Positions 11,221 through 21,734 of a DNA stretch of 64,000 nt are shown piece by piece. Position 1 is the first letter of the stretch. The number at the start of each line of letters is the position of its first letter. A program made the position numbers and the translations under genes. The DNA is from Mermis nigrescens (lineage: Eukaryota > Nematoda > Enoplea > Mermithida > Mermithidae): positions 7,986,342-8,050,341 of the forward strand of contig JAVLUZ010000154.1 in the NCBI GenBank assembly GCA_036768485.1, given 5' to 3'. The notes beneath the pieces are model-generated. The model had not been told where the DNA came from and searched no databases. It worked only from the letters and a program-made list of their open reading frames with translations.

Positions 11221-14200
11221 CAGTGATCGGACCGAGGCCTCGGCCTCGGCCTCGGCCTCGGCAAGCCTCGGCGTTTTTTGGAGCCTCGGCCTCGGCGCCG
11301 AGGGCGAAGCTGAAAAGTGCCGAGGCGCCGAGGGTTAAAATCAAATTTGAATAAGTTTAATATATCCGTTAAATATTAACTATTTAGAATGCATCTGCAG
11401 TACACAGGCTGTTTCTTACCTATTGGCTTTTCTTATGGTTTTAGGCGCGTACCCAGTTACACCAAGTTACATACAGCAAAGTGCAATTGATATTCATATA
11501 ATGACTAAGTTTTATTTCTCATGCTCGCTACATGGATCGGAAAGTACAATCCAGAGAAAATAATTGTATATTAAACACTTTATCTAACTAAAATAAATGT
11601 TTATATGTTTGTTGTTGTTAGCCAGAATTCTGATTTTAATCTGATGAAGCAGATCAAAATCGAGATAATCTGAATCAGAGTTAGCCTCATCCATTTCGCC
11701 TTGTTGTGCTATCGCGTCATTGTCGTCGTCATCGTTTATCAGATTCTTTAAAGTCACACTATTATAACCAACTGCTTTGAGATTATGCTTTACAAAAAGG
11801 AGTTTTTGAACATTTGTCTGTCATTCATTCACCACAGCTTTTCTATTCTTTCACCGCATTGTCGTGAATTATTTTCATTTTAGAGGTTTTGTGTGACAGA
11901 ATCACTGATTAAGTATCCTACCGACCTTCTTGCATAGCATATAGTTCCTATTTTAACCCTAACGTAGAGCTCAGGCTCGAATACAGGGCGATTGGGGGAT
12001 TACCCCTTCCAAGATGAAATGTGAGAATAATCGCGAAAGACTTTTCGCGCTTCGCGTTGAATTTCACAATGATAATTTGTACAACCAAAAGCGTCTTTTC
12101 GCTATATGGATCGGAAAGTAAGTCGCTACATGCAGAGGCAGATTTAAGGGGGCGGCCGCTCCCCATTGGCCAAAATATTTGGCGAGATAACGAATGGATA
12201 TGCAATTTGCAATGATTTTTAGCCGTCAGTGACCATAATTTCTTAAATTTTTCCGGCGCTACGCGCCGGATGATACCTATTATTGACATTTATTTACTTT
12301 CTTGGCGGCCTGGGCCCGGTTTCACCATAAGTTTACGACTCCTAAGAGTCCTACGAGTTCCGTTTTACGGGAAAATCGGGTTTCACCATCTTTTTACGGG
12401 TTACGAATTACGACTACGAGTTATGAGTAAGGAGCAACGGGTTAAGAGTTCGTATTACGAGGGTTTCACCAGGGTTTCCGTAGGACTCCTAAAAACTCAT
12501 TTTTTACGAGTACTTTTTGGACCTTTTTACGAGTACTCGTAATAAAATGTATATATTTTCTGTTGCGTATGACATTCTTCGTTGATCATTGTCTCTGTTT
12601 TAAACAGCATAATTATGTAATTAATTGCAGATTTTATGCCGCTCGATAGAATAACATAGAAAGTGTTAAGAAATGTTTAAGATTTAGTCAACAAGAATTA
12701 ATAAGCTTCGCAGAAAATTTATAACTTTAAATAAAAATGAAAATAATAATATTAGTAATAATAATAATAACGATAATAATAAAAATATTAATAATAATTA
12801 TAATAATACTAATAATAAGAATATTACTAATACTAATAATAATAATTATTATTATTATTATACTAATACTAATAATAATAATATTAATAATAATAATTAT
12901 TATTATTATTATTATTACTAATATAATTTATAAACGAAATCAATTAAATCAGATTCAGAGACGTTATGAAGCTAAAAGTATATCAAAGCGTATTATTTCA
13001 ATTTTCAAATTTAAGAAATCATTCTTAGTTGTCATTAATACGTACATAAAATATGCAGTCGGCTCTTCTCCGAAGGAAGTGCGATGGAATTCTAATTTTT
13101 AGAAATCTAATCAAAAATGTCTGATTTCCGCAATGCATGAAAAAATGTCTAAGGGATTGTAATGTTTTTCATAAAAAAGCTGTGAACATTACTAACAAGG
13201 GCTAAAGAAATAAATTTCGAACTCAAGAATGCAGCTTAAGAATCGAATTTTATGGGATTTCTCTAAAACATTTTTTGAAAAATATATTATTTTTTAATGC
13301 TAATCTTCTTACCCTTTACATGTGCTGCCAGTATATGTATTATGTAGGTGTGTGCACGAAAGTGAAACAAATTGAGAAAAAACAAGTCAGAAAACTATTA
13401 AACGCACTAGTCTGCCACTTCTTTACGAGTCCTATGGACCTCTTTTTGATCCGTGATAATATTACAAAATTTACGAATCTTTCCATTCGTAACATTCGAT
13501 CGTAATATCTGGTGAAACCGCCCAGCCGTTTTTCGTGAAAAAGCTTTCGTAAAAAGTACTCGTAGAACTCGTAACTCGTAGCCCGTGGCTCGTGAATCTC
13601 AATTTTTGGTGAAACGGAAATTTGTAGCACTCGTAGCCCGTACTCGTGAAACCGTCACCCGTAACTCGTAACTCGTAGCTTTGTGGTGAAACCGGGCCCT
13701 GGAAACCCTTTCCTGTTCATGTAGGTTTCAAAATAACTTTAACAGCAGAAACAGCTATTTTTGCATAGTTTTCTTCTATTTTCAATACGAAAATTTCAAT
13801 GTTTCGCATCAAATGCTATAAATACAGGAAATCAAGGAGTAAATCATGCTTCTAGACGTCTGTCCGCCTTAATTTTGCAAATTTTTCAGCGCTTCGCGCC
13901 AGATTTTTCTTAAAGTCTTAGAAATTTAAGGATTTTTTCGCACAAAATTGTCGAAAATTCTAAAATTTTAAGAAAAATATGACTCAAAAGTGATTTTATG
14001 TAGAAGTATACAATGTAAAACACCGAAAAATGCTATTTCGCGCGTTAAGGGCAAAATTTTGAACCTGTTTTTGAATTTTTCGAAAAAATTTGTATACCGC
14101 CCCCCTCCCGCTACTGGATGGATCAGAAAGTACAGTAATTCTCGCATTTGTCTGCTACCATGAAACGCTCAAAAAACTCTTTTTTGTAAAGCAAAATCTC

Positions 14201-14611
14201 AAAGTAGTTGGTTATAATAGTGTGACTTTAAAGAATCTGATAAAGGCTGATGACGACGATAACGCGATAGCACAACAAGGCGAAATAGATGAGGCTACTT
14301 AACTTTGATTCAGATGATCTAGATTTCGATGATGAATTATCTGCTTTACCAGATTGAAATAAAAATTCTAGCTAACACCAATAAACATTTGTTTTAGTTC
14401 GATAAAGTGTTAAATATTACGATTATTCTCTAGCTCATGTACATACAAAATATTCTAAGAGTACCATTTGTGGGTATAGGTATATAAGCTTGACCCTCGG
14501 CATTACCCTCGGCCTCGGCCTCGGCCTCGGCCTCGGCCGAGGCAAGGATTTTAAGTCGCCTCGGCCTCGGCCGAGGCCGAGGTCCAAAAAGTACCCTCGG
14601 TCCGATCACTG
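11221..14611 (-). mobile_element. Non-autonomous hAT-like element with GAGGCC ends, copy 2
   Basis: Inverted copy of 2463-6108, 3391 bases, with the same CAGTGATCGGACCGAGG termini. The perfect 8-base duplication CATGAATG lies at 11213-11220 and 14612-14619. GAGGCC hexamer arrays lie at about 11228-11335 and 14498-14590. It lacks the R1 MITE of copy 1 and so serves as the empty-site reference. No transposase was found. The frames at 11948-12289 and 14090-14302 are internal non-coding sequence shared by both copies. Confidence 0.88.
12309..13702 (-). mobile_element. Nested TIR element (CCTGGGCCCGGTTTCACCA ends), copy 2
   Basis: Ends CCTGGGCCCGGTTTCACCA and TGGTGAAACCGGGCCCTGG form an inverted pair. 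Inside each end are many TACGAGT/ACTCGTA words. It holds an AAT/ATT microsatellite at about 12737-12925. Counterpart of 3363-5092. No clear target duplication. Confidence 0.65.
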
Positions 14612-14748
14612 CATGAATGACATATAAATTTTATTACGGCGCAATTTTTTGTTCATGTATATATAGTTTTTGTCTTCAAGCCCGCTCAAAACCGTTCAAA
14701 TTTGAGTTAGACATGAAGAAAATAATAATTTCTTTTAGCACTCTGCAC

Positions 14749-15193
14749 CAGTGTTTTTGTTTTGTACAAGGACCGTTTGTACATGTACAAAGATGGTTCC
14801 TAAAAGTCTTTGTACATTTTGTACAAACAAATTTTTGGGTGCTATGTAATATGGTAGAGTAGAGATTTTGGTGCAGCAAAAACAGAGTTATTCAATCTTT
14901 GGTAGTGTGTTTTATCTCATTTCTGGGTTTCTGAGGTCAAAAATCATTAATAAACGTCTCGAAACGGCGAAATTTGTTATTTTACCTTTTAAAATGCAAT
15001 TTCTGACATTATAAAGATATATATAACATACAATTACTCATTTCGGCGCAAAGCGCCAAAAATTTGTGCGAATTTCAAACCTTTTTTGCAGTTTTTGCTA
15101 TCCCACAAATCTTTGTACATGTACAAAGACGGTCCCCAAAAGTCTTTGTACATCGGGAAAAATCTTTACCGAATACAAAAAAAAACCGTGCAG
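14749..15193 (-). mobile_element. CACTG-ended hAT-like MITE, copy 4
   Basis: Inverted relative to 6298-6721. It begins CAGTGTTTTTGTTTTGTACA and ends near ACCGTGCAG. The 8-base repeat TCTGCACC flanks it (14742-14749 and 15194-15201), allowing a one-base overlap with the terminus. It carries the CTTTGTACATGTACAAAG palindrome near 15111 and a GGCGCAAAGCGCC hairpin near 15045. Confidence 0.78.
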
Positions 15194-15201
15194 TCTGCAC
15201 C

Positions 15202-15630
15202 GAATTATCTATTTCCTGTTTTGTTTTTCTTAGCAAAACACAAACATTAAATACAAAGTCAAAAGTTAAGAAATTGTTTGTCGATGGAATGAAAGAAACC
15301 ACATGTACAGATAGTTTAAACGATAGAGATTTGTTTTGTATGAGAATAAAATAAAGTGAAAATTTAACTTTTTTCAAACAGTCTTCCTTCGCCATTGTGT
15401 AGAGCTCGCCAAGATACGGGAAAAATGCCTTCATTTCAGCCCATCTCCAAATGGTTCTCGCGGCATCTGACTTCAAAAATTTTCGCCCTCCCCGAAATAA
15501 AATCCTGATTATAGACCAGTATCCGAGTATCCAAAAATTAGGCAACCTTTTTTGAAAAGTGACCAACCAACCTAAAAATTGGATGTCGCAACGGGGCGAA
15601 GCTCTGGCCATTGCCCAGGTATGATCCCAA
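15202..15630. other. Non-coding stretch
   Basis: No gene is seen. About 15535-15580 resembles isolated units of the 21-bp minisatellite (ACCAACC words). The 178-residue minus-strand frame covering part of this stretch runs through a MITE and has no domain. Confidence 0.4.
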
Positions 15631-16810
15631 CTTTTCCAAAAACAGTCAAAAATAGGTCAAAAAATTTGCCCTTAACGCGCGAAATAGCGTTTTTTTTTTC
15701 GGTGTTTCACATTGTATATTTTTACATAAAATCTCTTTTGAAGCAATATTTTTCCTTAAAATTTTAACATCTCAGACAATTTTGTGCGAAAAAATCATTA
15801 AATTTCTTTGACTTTAACAAAAATCTGGCGCGAAGCTGCAGGAAAAATTGTAAAATTAAGGCGGATAGACGTCTACAAGCATGATTTACTGCTTGATTTC
15901 CTGTATTTATTTCCTTTGATGCGAAACATCGAAATTTTCAATTGAAAATAGAAGAAAACTGTTCAAAAATAGCTGTTTATGCTTTTAAAATTGTTTTGAA
16001 ACCTACATTAACAGAAAATGACTTCCAGTTAGTGATTTTTGTACAAGGTAAGGTCCGTGTGTATATGTACAAAGATGGTCTCTAAAAGTAGAAAACTGTT
16101 CAAAAATAGCTGTTTATGCTGATAAAATTGTTTTGGAACCTACATTAACAGAAAATGGCTTCCAGTTAATGTTTTTTGTACAAGGTAAGGTCCGTGTGTA
16201 TATGTATGTACAAAGATGGTTCCTAAAAGTCTTTGTACATTTTGTACACACAAATTTTGGGTACTATGATATAGTACGGTAGCGACTTTAGTGTGGTAAA
16301 AATAGAGTTGTTCGACCTTTGGTAGTGTATTCAAGCTGATTCCTGGGTTTATGAGGGCAAAAATCATTGAGAATCATCTTAAAATGGCGCAAAGCGTCGG
16401 AGAATTTGACATTTTTCCTTTCGAAATGTGATTTCTGCTTTCAAAAAGATATATAGGACACACAATTACTCATTTCGGCGCGAAGCGCGAAAATGTACGC
16501 TAATTTTAGACCTTCTTTGCAGTTTTTGTCTTCCCGAAAATCTTTGTACGTGTACAAAGACGGTCCCGAAAAGTCTTCCTACATCGGGAAAAATTTTTGC
16601 CGAAGACAAAAAAAGCATGTTTCCAGGTCGCCAAGAAAGTAAATAAATGTCATTAATAGGTGTCATCCGGTGCGTAGCGCCGGAAAAATTTGAGAAATTG
16701 TGGTCACTGACGGCTAAAAATCATTGCAAATTGCATATCCATTCTTTATATCGCCAAATATTTTTGGCCAATGGGAGGGCGGCTGCCCCCGCCCCCATCA
16801 AATCCGCCCC
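15631..16810. mobile_element. Degraded third copy of the GAGGCC hAT-like element, with MITE fragments
   Basis: About 15634-16020 matches 2960-3360 of copy 1, and about 16625-16805 matches 5098-5265 (AAATGTCATTAATAGGTGTC, GCGTAGCGCCGG). Both GAGGCC ends are missing. Between them lie TGTACAAAG-family MITE fragments (16030-16090, 16158-16615). A 137-base tandem duplication occupies 15954-16090 and 16091-16227. Confidence 0.6.
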
Positions 16811-16957
16811 TGCCTGCACTACTGATTTTCCAGATAATGTTACTGTCCAGTCTGTGCGTCATATTCGCGGCTGAACATAGTATAGTATGTAACATACCTA
16901 TGTATATACGGTCACACACAATCATGCTTTAACATCAAATATTGCCTATTGACGCTA

Positions 16958-16974
16958 NNNNNNNNNNNNNNNNN
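16958..16974. other. Assembly gap (17 N)
   Basis: A run of undetermined bases. The true gap length is unknown, and sequence on the two sides need not be contiguous. Confidence 0.99.
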
Positions 16975-17229
16975 TGCCTTCGTCGATGGAGGTTCGACGG
17001 AAATAGAAAAATAACGATGACTTTACCACGATACGCAAAATCTTTACCACGGACGCTTACTTAAATTGCGCACTGCCACGATCGCGGTCGATACAACAAC
17101 AAAGGTGAACGAAATGTTACACATTCTTAGATGGCCAAAATGATAATTTTTGGATCGAAAAATAATTTTACGATGATTGATCAGCTCGGCTGTAGCTAGC
17201 AGCCTAAAGGAGGGAACGTCCAATGTAAA

Positions 17230-17700
17230 TGTAGAGCCGCCCTAATGTCTACAAAGAATTCGACATAGGGACTGGATACATTTACCTTCGAGATTTACCT
17301 AGGTACGTAGGTACTTAAGTCTACGCTTAGTGCTGGCCCCGATCGCGCGGCTCTGAATGGCTTTCGATCTTTGGACCCTTACAGACCTTACGGCTTCGAT
17401 CCCCTCAGCCCTAATATTGCTGGCTGCTTCTTGTCGGGTGATCTCAGCAGCTACGCCCTAAGACCTAAGGCTACCTACCTAGTCTCGGTATTTGCCGCGG
17501 AGGTCAGTTGACCTATCTCAAGCTCAAGTTGTTTATTTAACTTATTTTCAATCAGTGCCTGATCCGAAATGTTTTTGGTTCCTAATATGTGTAGCACGCT
17601 GAACAATGAAAACAACAACAACGAGCTCTACGCTGATCAATCATCCTTAAAGATTAAATAATGTTTTTGATCAATTTTTGGCTTGAGAAATAAATTATGA
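17230..17700 (+). repeat. Diverged dispersed repeat, GC-richer, copy 1
   Basis: Aligns by eye with 47870-48400 in the same orientation. Shared blocks include CTTAG(T/C)GCTGGCC, CTACGCCCTAA, GGTCAGTTGACCTAT and CAATGAAAACAACAA followed by GAGCTCT. Substitutions are many, so it is old. No coding frame is recognised. Class unknown. Confidence 0.6.
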
Positions 17701-17751
17701 TTTCCGAATAAAATCAACTATCATACGAAATTTACCTATCAGTCCACTAAG

Positions 17752-18132
17752 ATGGGTGGAAGTCCTCGACGTGGGTGTGTGGCCGACCTAACCCTCGGTA
17801 TAACCAAAAACCACTGGGTAGGTTTTCTCTATTTTAATTCGACGCAGAATTCACGGCCTATAGCCGGACAACAAAATACGCAAAAGAAAAACGAAAATGT
17901 ACAGATTATACAATCGAACAACCGGCCAACGAAAAAACCAACAGCCAGACTAAACTACAACGTTAAGTACACTGGCCTCAAGGACCATTACAGTAAATTA
18001 AACAAAGATCAAATTAACGTAATACTGATAAGCTTTTATCTCAGATCAAATGTTATCGATTACACAAGCGGTATGCATGAAACAATTACTATTATCATAC
18101 ACTTAACTCTATGCTACCGGACAAGTATCTAA
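17752..18132 (+). CDS. Unrecognised open frame, doubtful
   Basis: A 126-codon frame, Asn/Gln/Lys-rich in its middle (residues ~35-70) with a polar run and no repeats. No domain, signal peptide or clear membrane segment is seen. It begins just after the dispersed repeat. It could be a chance frame, an old transposon fragment or a real exon. Nothing supports function. Confidence 0.15.
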   Translation: MGGSPRRGCVADLTLGITKNHWVGFLYFNSTQNSRPIAGQQNTQKKNENVQIIQSNNRPTKKPTARLNYNVKYTGLKDHYSKLNKDQINVILISFYLRSNVIDYTSGMHETITIIIHLTLCYRTSI

Positions 18133-18284
18133 ATGTTTTTTATTATTGAAAATTTGGGGAAATAATGGGAAGACCGAAGGCATAGCCCACAGTGCACTAT
18201 CGTAGATAGCTACTAGTATTGGCTATGTTATGGCTAACGCGAACTGCTAAGGCAAGTTCGCCTATACGTGTAACTCTCGCAGTT

Positions 18285-18425
18285 ACAAATTGCTCGCTTC
18301 AGCAATTGTTCGCCGAGCAATTGCTCGCCTAGCGATTGCTCGCCAATCAGCAACAATTGTAGCCGTACGATTACTTGCTGAGCATTTGCTCGCCAGTGAA
18401 TTGATCACATGGGAACTCGCTCCCA
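18285..18425. repeat. Degenerate 15-bp satellite units
   Basis: Scattered GAGCAATTGCTCGCC words in both orientations, outliers of the satellite at 19142-19680. Confidence 0.7.
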
Positions 18426-18744
18426 TGGGCATTGTTGCTTCTCATATATTTGAATCAGCCACGCTATAAAATGGAAGGTGTGTTAAATCCAGAAATCGAC
18501 CGCCCCGGATCTTGTAATCATATGGTCTGAACAAAATGGTATAATTAAGTGCAATTCAGTTCTGCTGTGATGTTGCATACATTTGCGCACATACATTTAT
18601 CTATGTACAGATTGTTTCGTTTTTGGTAGGAAAGAGAGAAGAAGCAGTAGTTTCAGTTTGAAAGTATTCATTTTTAGTGTACTAAAATGATTTTTAATTT
18701 TCGTTCAATCTTAATTTTCAGTTCTAATGCACTCAATAAAGTCG

Positions 18745-18842
18745 ACAGGTGCTGGGCGAGCAATTGTTGGCGGGAAATTGTTCTCGAGCAATTGTTGGCG
18801 AGCAATTTTCCGCACACCAGGCGATTGCTCGCCAATCAGCTG
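18745..18842. repeat. Degenerate 15-bp satellite units, second outlier
   Basis: GGGCGAGCAATTGTTGGCG and similar words over about 100 bases. It ends in GCACACCAGGCGATTGC, and the main array also ends in GCACACGC. Confidence 0.7.
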
Positions 18843-19141
18843 TGATTAGTCAAGAAATGCATTTTTAAGTATTTTTAATTCGTTCTATCAGTTACAAGCT
18901 GATCATTGAAGCAAAGTAATTCAAGTCGGAAATTTTCTCGATTTTCAGAACAGGTATTTGGCAGCGCAGAATTTTTCAGTCCGATGGCCCTTATGCTGAT
19001 TTATTCAGAGAGTATGAACAGAGAATGATAGCACAGAATTTCTGTTCTGAAGTTGTTGTAGGTAGGTGTATGGTTGTTTCGTTTGCTCAAATATGATTCT
19101 ATTAATAGTACCTAATGGTACGCTGATAACACTTGGAATGA

Positions 19142-19680
19142 GATGCATTAAGCAACTCCCAGCAATTACTGCCGAGCAATTGCTGGGCGAGCAATTACTG
19201 GCGAGTACTTAATTACAATCGCTCAGCAAGCAATCGTTCGGCTAGCAATTATTGGTGATTGGCGAGCAATTGTTCAAGTCGCGCAATCATTTGGCGAGCA
19301 ATTCCTGGGCGAGCAATGGTTGGCGAGCAATTGCTGGGCGAGCAATTGTTGGGCGAGCAATTGTGCAGGGCGAGCAATTGCTGGGCGAGCAATTGCTGGG
19401 CGAGCAATTGCTGGGCGAGCAATTGCTGGGCGAGCATTGCTGGGCGAGCGATTGCTGGGCGAGCATTGCTGGGCGAGCAATTGCTGGGCGAGCAATTGCT
19501 GGGCGAGCAATTGCTGGGCGAGCAATTGCTGGGCGAGCAATTGCTGGGCGAGCAATTGCTGGGCGAGCAATTGCTGGGCGAGCAATTGCTGGGCGAGCAA
19601 TTGCTGGGCGAGCAATTGCTGGGCGAGCAATTGATGGGCGAGCAATTGCTGGGCGAGCAATTGTTGGCGAGCAATTTTCC
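19142..19680. repeat. Palindromic 15-bp satellite GGGCGAGCAATTGCT
   Basis: Near-perfect tandem units of GGGCGAGCAATTGCT from about 19370 to 19660, more diverged on the left from 19142. Each unit contains the perfect palindrome AGCAATTGCT. The unit length is divisible by three, so frames of 104-188 codons run through it on both strands (W-A-S-N-C, L-G-E-Q-L, A-Q-Q-L-L). These are repeat artefacts. Confidence 0.96.
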
Positions 19681-20050
19681 GCACACGCTAAGGAAAAGAT
19701 AAGTGCTAATCTGAAGCATGAATTTATCCTTGATAAAAATGTTGGATTACTTACACTTCGACCTGATTTTTTACGATCGCTCAAAACGAACGACACTTCC
19801 ATCGAGCACTATGTATAGCAGGGCAATGGGAAAATTGGGTGTTTCTAGTAATAAAAGGGCATTCGGTTCTCGAGCGACTTCATGCACCGAATGTTGTACA
19901 GACAAGCTTCATCGGGTAGAACCTTGTAGAGTTTTTCTTCATTTACTTTATTGTCTTGCACAGCTTGCGGCAATTACAAATGTACCTACATATGAATCAA
20001 CTCAAAGATGCGTAAAATTCTTGGTTAAGCATCTGAAAATTCTCTGAACA
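19681..20050 (+). other. Stretch right of the satellite, no gene supported
   Basis: A 109-codon frame (19718-20047) is open but has no recognisable motif, no neighbouring splice pattern I can support and a chance-like composition. Confidence 0.3.
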
Positions 20051-20052
20051 TA

Positions 20053-20416
20053 TAGTCTTTTTTTATTCATTCAAGAGCTTTTTTATTAAAATATTCTCGA
20101 AGGCTACAGTATGTCTAACTAGGTGATTTACTGTAACTCGACAGAAAAATTGATTGGGGGCTGATGGCTATCGTTATCCCATTTATAATGCACTAAACCG
20201 TCCATATAAAGTTTATTCAAGCATCTAAATAGTGCTGGGATGTACTACAGTAAGTGCGCTAAGCAAAAATTCTCGCGGCTGTGATCAAACCCGTGTTCTA
20301 CAGCATACCAAGTCATATGGAGACGTACAGTCACCAAGGCGCATTACAGCATCAAAATTTTGAGCCACTTTTGTAGCCCGAGAGAAATTTGAACAAAACC
20401 GCAATGAAACAGACTG
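20053..20416 (-). mobile_element. Decayed TIR element with tRNA-like relic
   Basis: Related to 56430-56976: the left side has TATAGTCTTTTTTTATTCAT and AAGAGCTTTTTTATT, and the right ends near GAAACAGACTG. The block at 20225-20275 (GTGCTGGGATGTACTACAGT) is the inverse of 56770-56805. On the minus strand at about 20262-20310 is a B-box-like GGGTTTGATCACAGCC followed by a T run, matching the tRNA-like segment of the other copy. The A-box half is no longer recognisable. Confidence 0.6.
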
Positions 20417-20444
20417 TAAGTGCCTACTTGTACATATGTATTGC

Positions 20445-20964
20445 TATTATCGTATCATGACGCCACAAACGCGTTGCGGCAATAATATGACGCCACATGG
20501 CCTTTGCACGTGCAGAGAACAGTATGTGAAGCAGTGCATTGGGGTTACTTACGGCGTTTTGGCGCCAGCAAATTATAAATTATTCTGATTGAATCCAATT
20601 CTTGAGCAATTTAGAAATAAATTATATATTCAGAAAGCAGGTTCTACAAGCCACAAAATAGCATATTGTTCTTTCCGATTTGATGAGTATTCATTTGTGT
20701 ACGACTGAAAACTGTAGAAAATCCAGTGTATTTTTAGATGCATTCAATTATCTCACTAAATTCAACGATATTCGCAACGCAATTTATACCATCACGTAGA
20801 GAATTGAATGGGCTTTCAGAATCGTATTATACTTCAATAATAAATTAAATCTTAATAATTAATAATATTACAAAGAATGTGGCGCCAAAACGTCCTATTT
20901 CGGTAGCTTCATATTACGATGGCGGTGACGCATTTTCGCAAAGTGGCGTCATCCTACGATAATA
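20445..20964. mobile_element. TIR element with TATTATCGTA ends
   Basis: A 520-base element with 22-base inverted ends differing at two positions (TATTATCGTA then CATGACGCCAC or GATGACGCCAC). The interior is AT-rich with GTGGCGCCAAAACG-type palindromes. Non-coding. About 20555-20670 also occurs inverted at 57355-57475, so the family has at least one other fragment here. Confidence 0.75.
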
Positions 20965-20984
20965 CCCTACGTATTTACATGCTA

Positions 20985-21734
20985 GCAAAGAAAAATGCTC
21001 CGATGGAACAAAAAAGATGAATATACTTGGAATATGTGGATTGTTAAGGATGTAAAAGGAGGGGACTAGGAAAAAGCTACCTAAAGTCGCAAAATCTGAT
21101 AAAAATCACACTTTCTCTAAACAACGCAAAAAATCGAAGAATATTCTGCGGCCTCTAAAAAGTGTCTTTTTTAAATAATTTTAAAAGTTTCAGATAAGAG
21201 TGTATAAACGAAATCTATAATGTTTACTTTTTTTAAATTGCTGGCAAGTAGCAACGCTAACTAGCTTCGTATTTTGGTTGATAGAAAACTAAGTGGTACT
21301 GTATTTAGAATTGTTTTATTTTGTTATGAGCATTATAGCAAGCAAAGCACGGGCCGATTGATTAGTGCATACAATCGTTACGGGCATGCTAGTGAACCTA
21401 CATTTAGTCTGTTTCAAGTCCACTTACGCGTTTCCTACTGTTTTAAACCAACAATTTCTTCTGGCTTAGAAAGACTGTAACTCAATACCATTTCCCATAG
21501 CTACTGCATAGCTAACGTGCTGCTTTTTCAATCATTTTTATGGTTAAATATTTATTCTAATGTGTTGACCGCAGAATATACTTCGATTTTTTGCGTTGCT
21601 TAGAGAAAGTGTGATTTTTAGCAGATTTTGCGACTTTAGGTAGATTTTTCTTAGTCCCATCCTTTTACATCCTTAATAATCCACAATTCCAAGTATATTC
21701 ATCTTTTTTGTTCCATCTGAGCATTTTTCTTTGC
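20985..21734. mobile_element. G-family TIR element (GCAAAGAAAAATGC ends), copy 1
   Basis: Flanked by TA on each side (20983-20984, 21735-21736). Terminal inverted repeats of roughly 160 bases begin GCAAAGAAAAATGCTCCGAT and include GGAGGGGACTAGG. The central region carries TCTGTTTCAAGTC and ACCAACAATTTCTTC. TA flanks fit a Tc1/mariner-type MITE, but the superfamily is inferred. Other copies: 31385-32196, 46772-47553, 56003-57348. Confidence 0.85.

Noticed and set aside
15075..15611. 178-codon minus-strand frame
   Set aside because: Part of it is the TGTACAAAG MITE, the rest has no motif; no splice support.
19249..19818. Several frames of 104-188 codons on both strands
   Set aside because: Artefacts of the 15-bp satellite unit.
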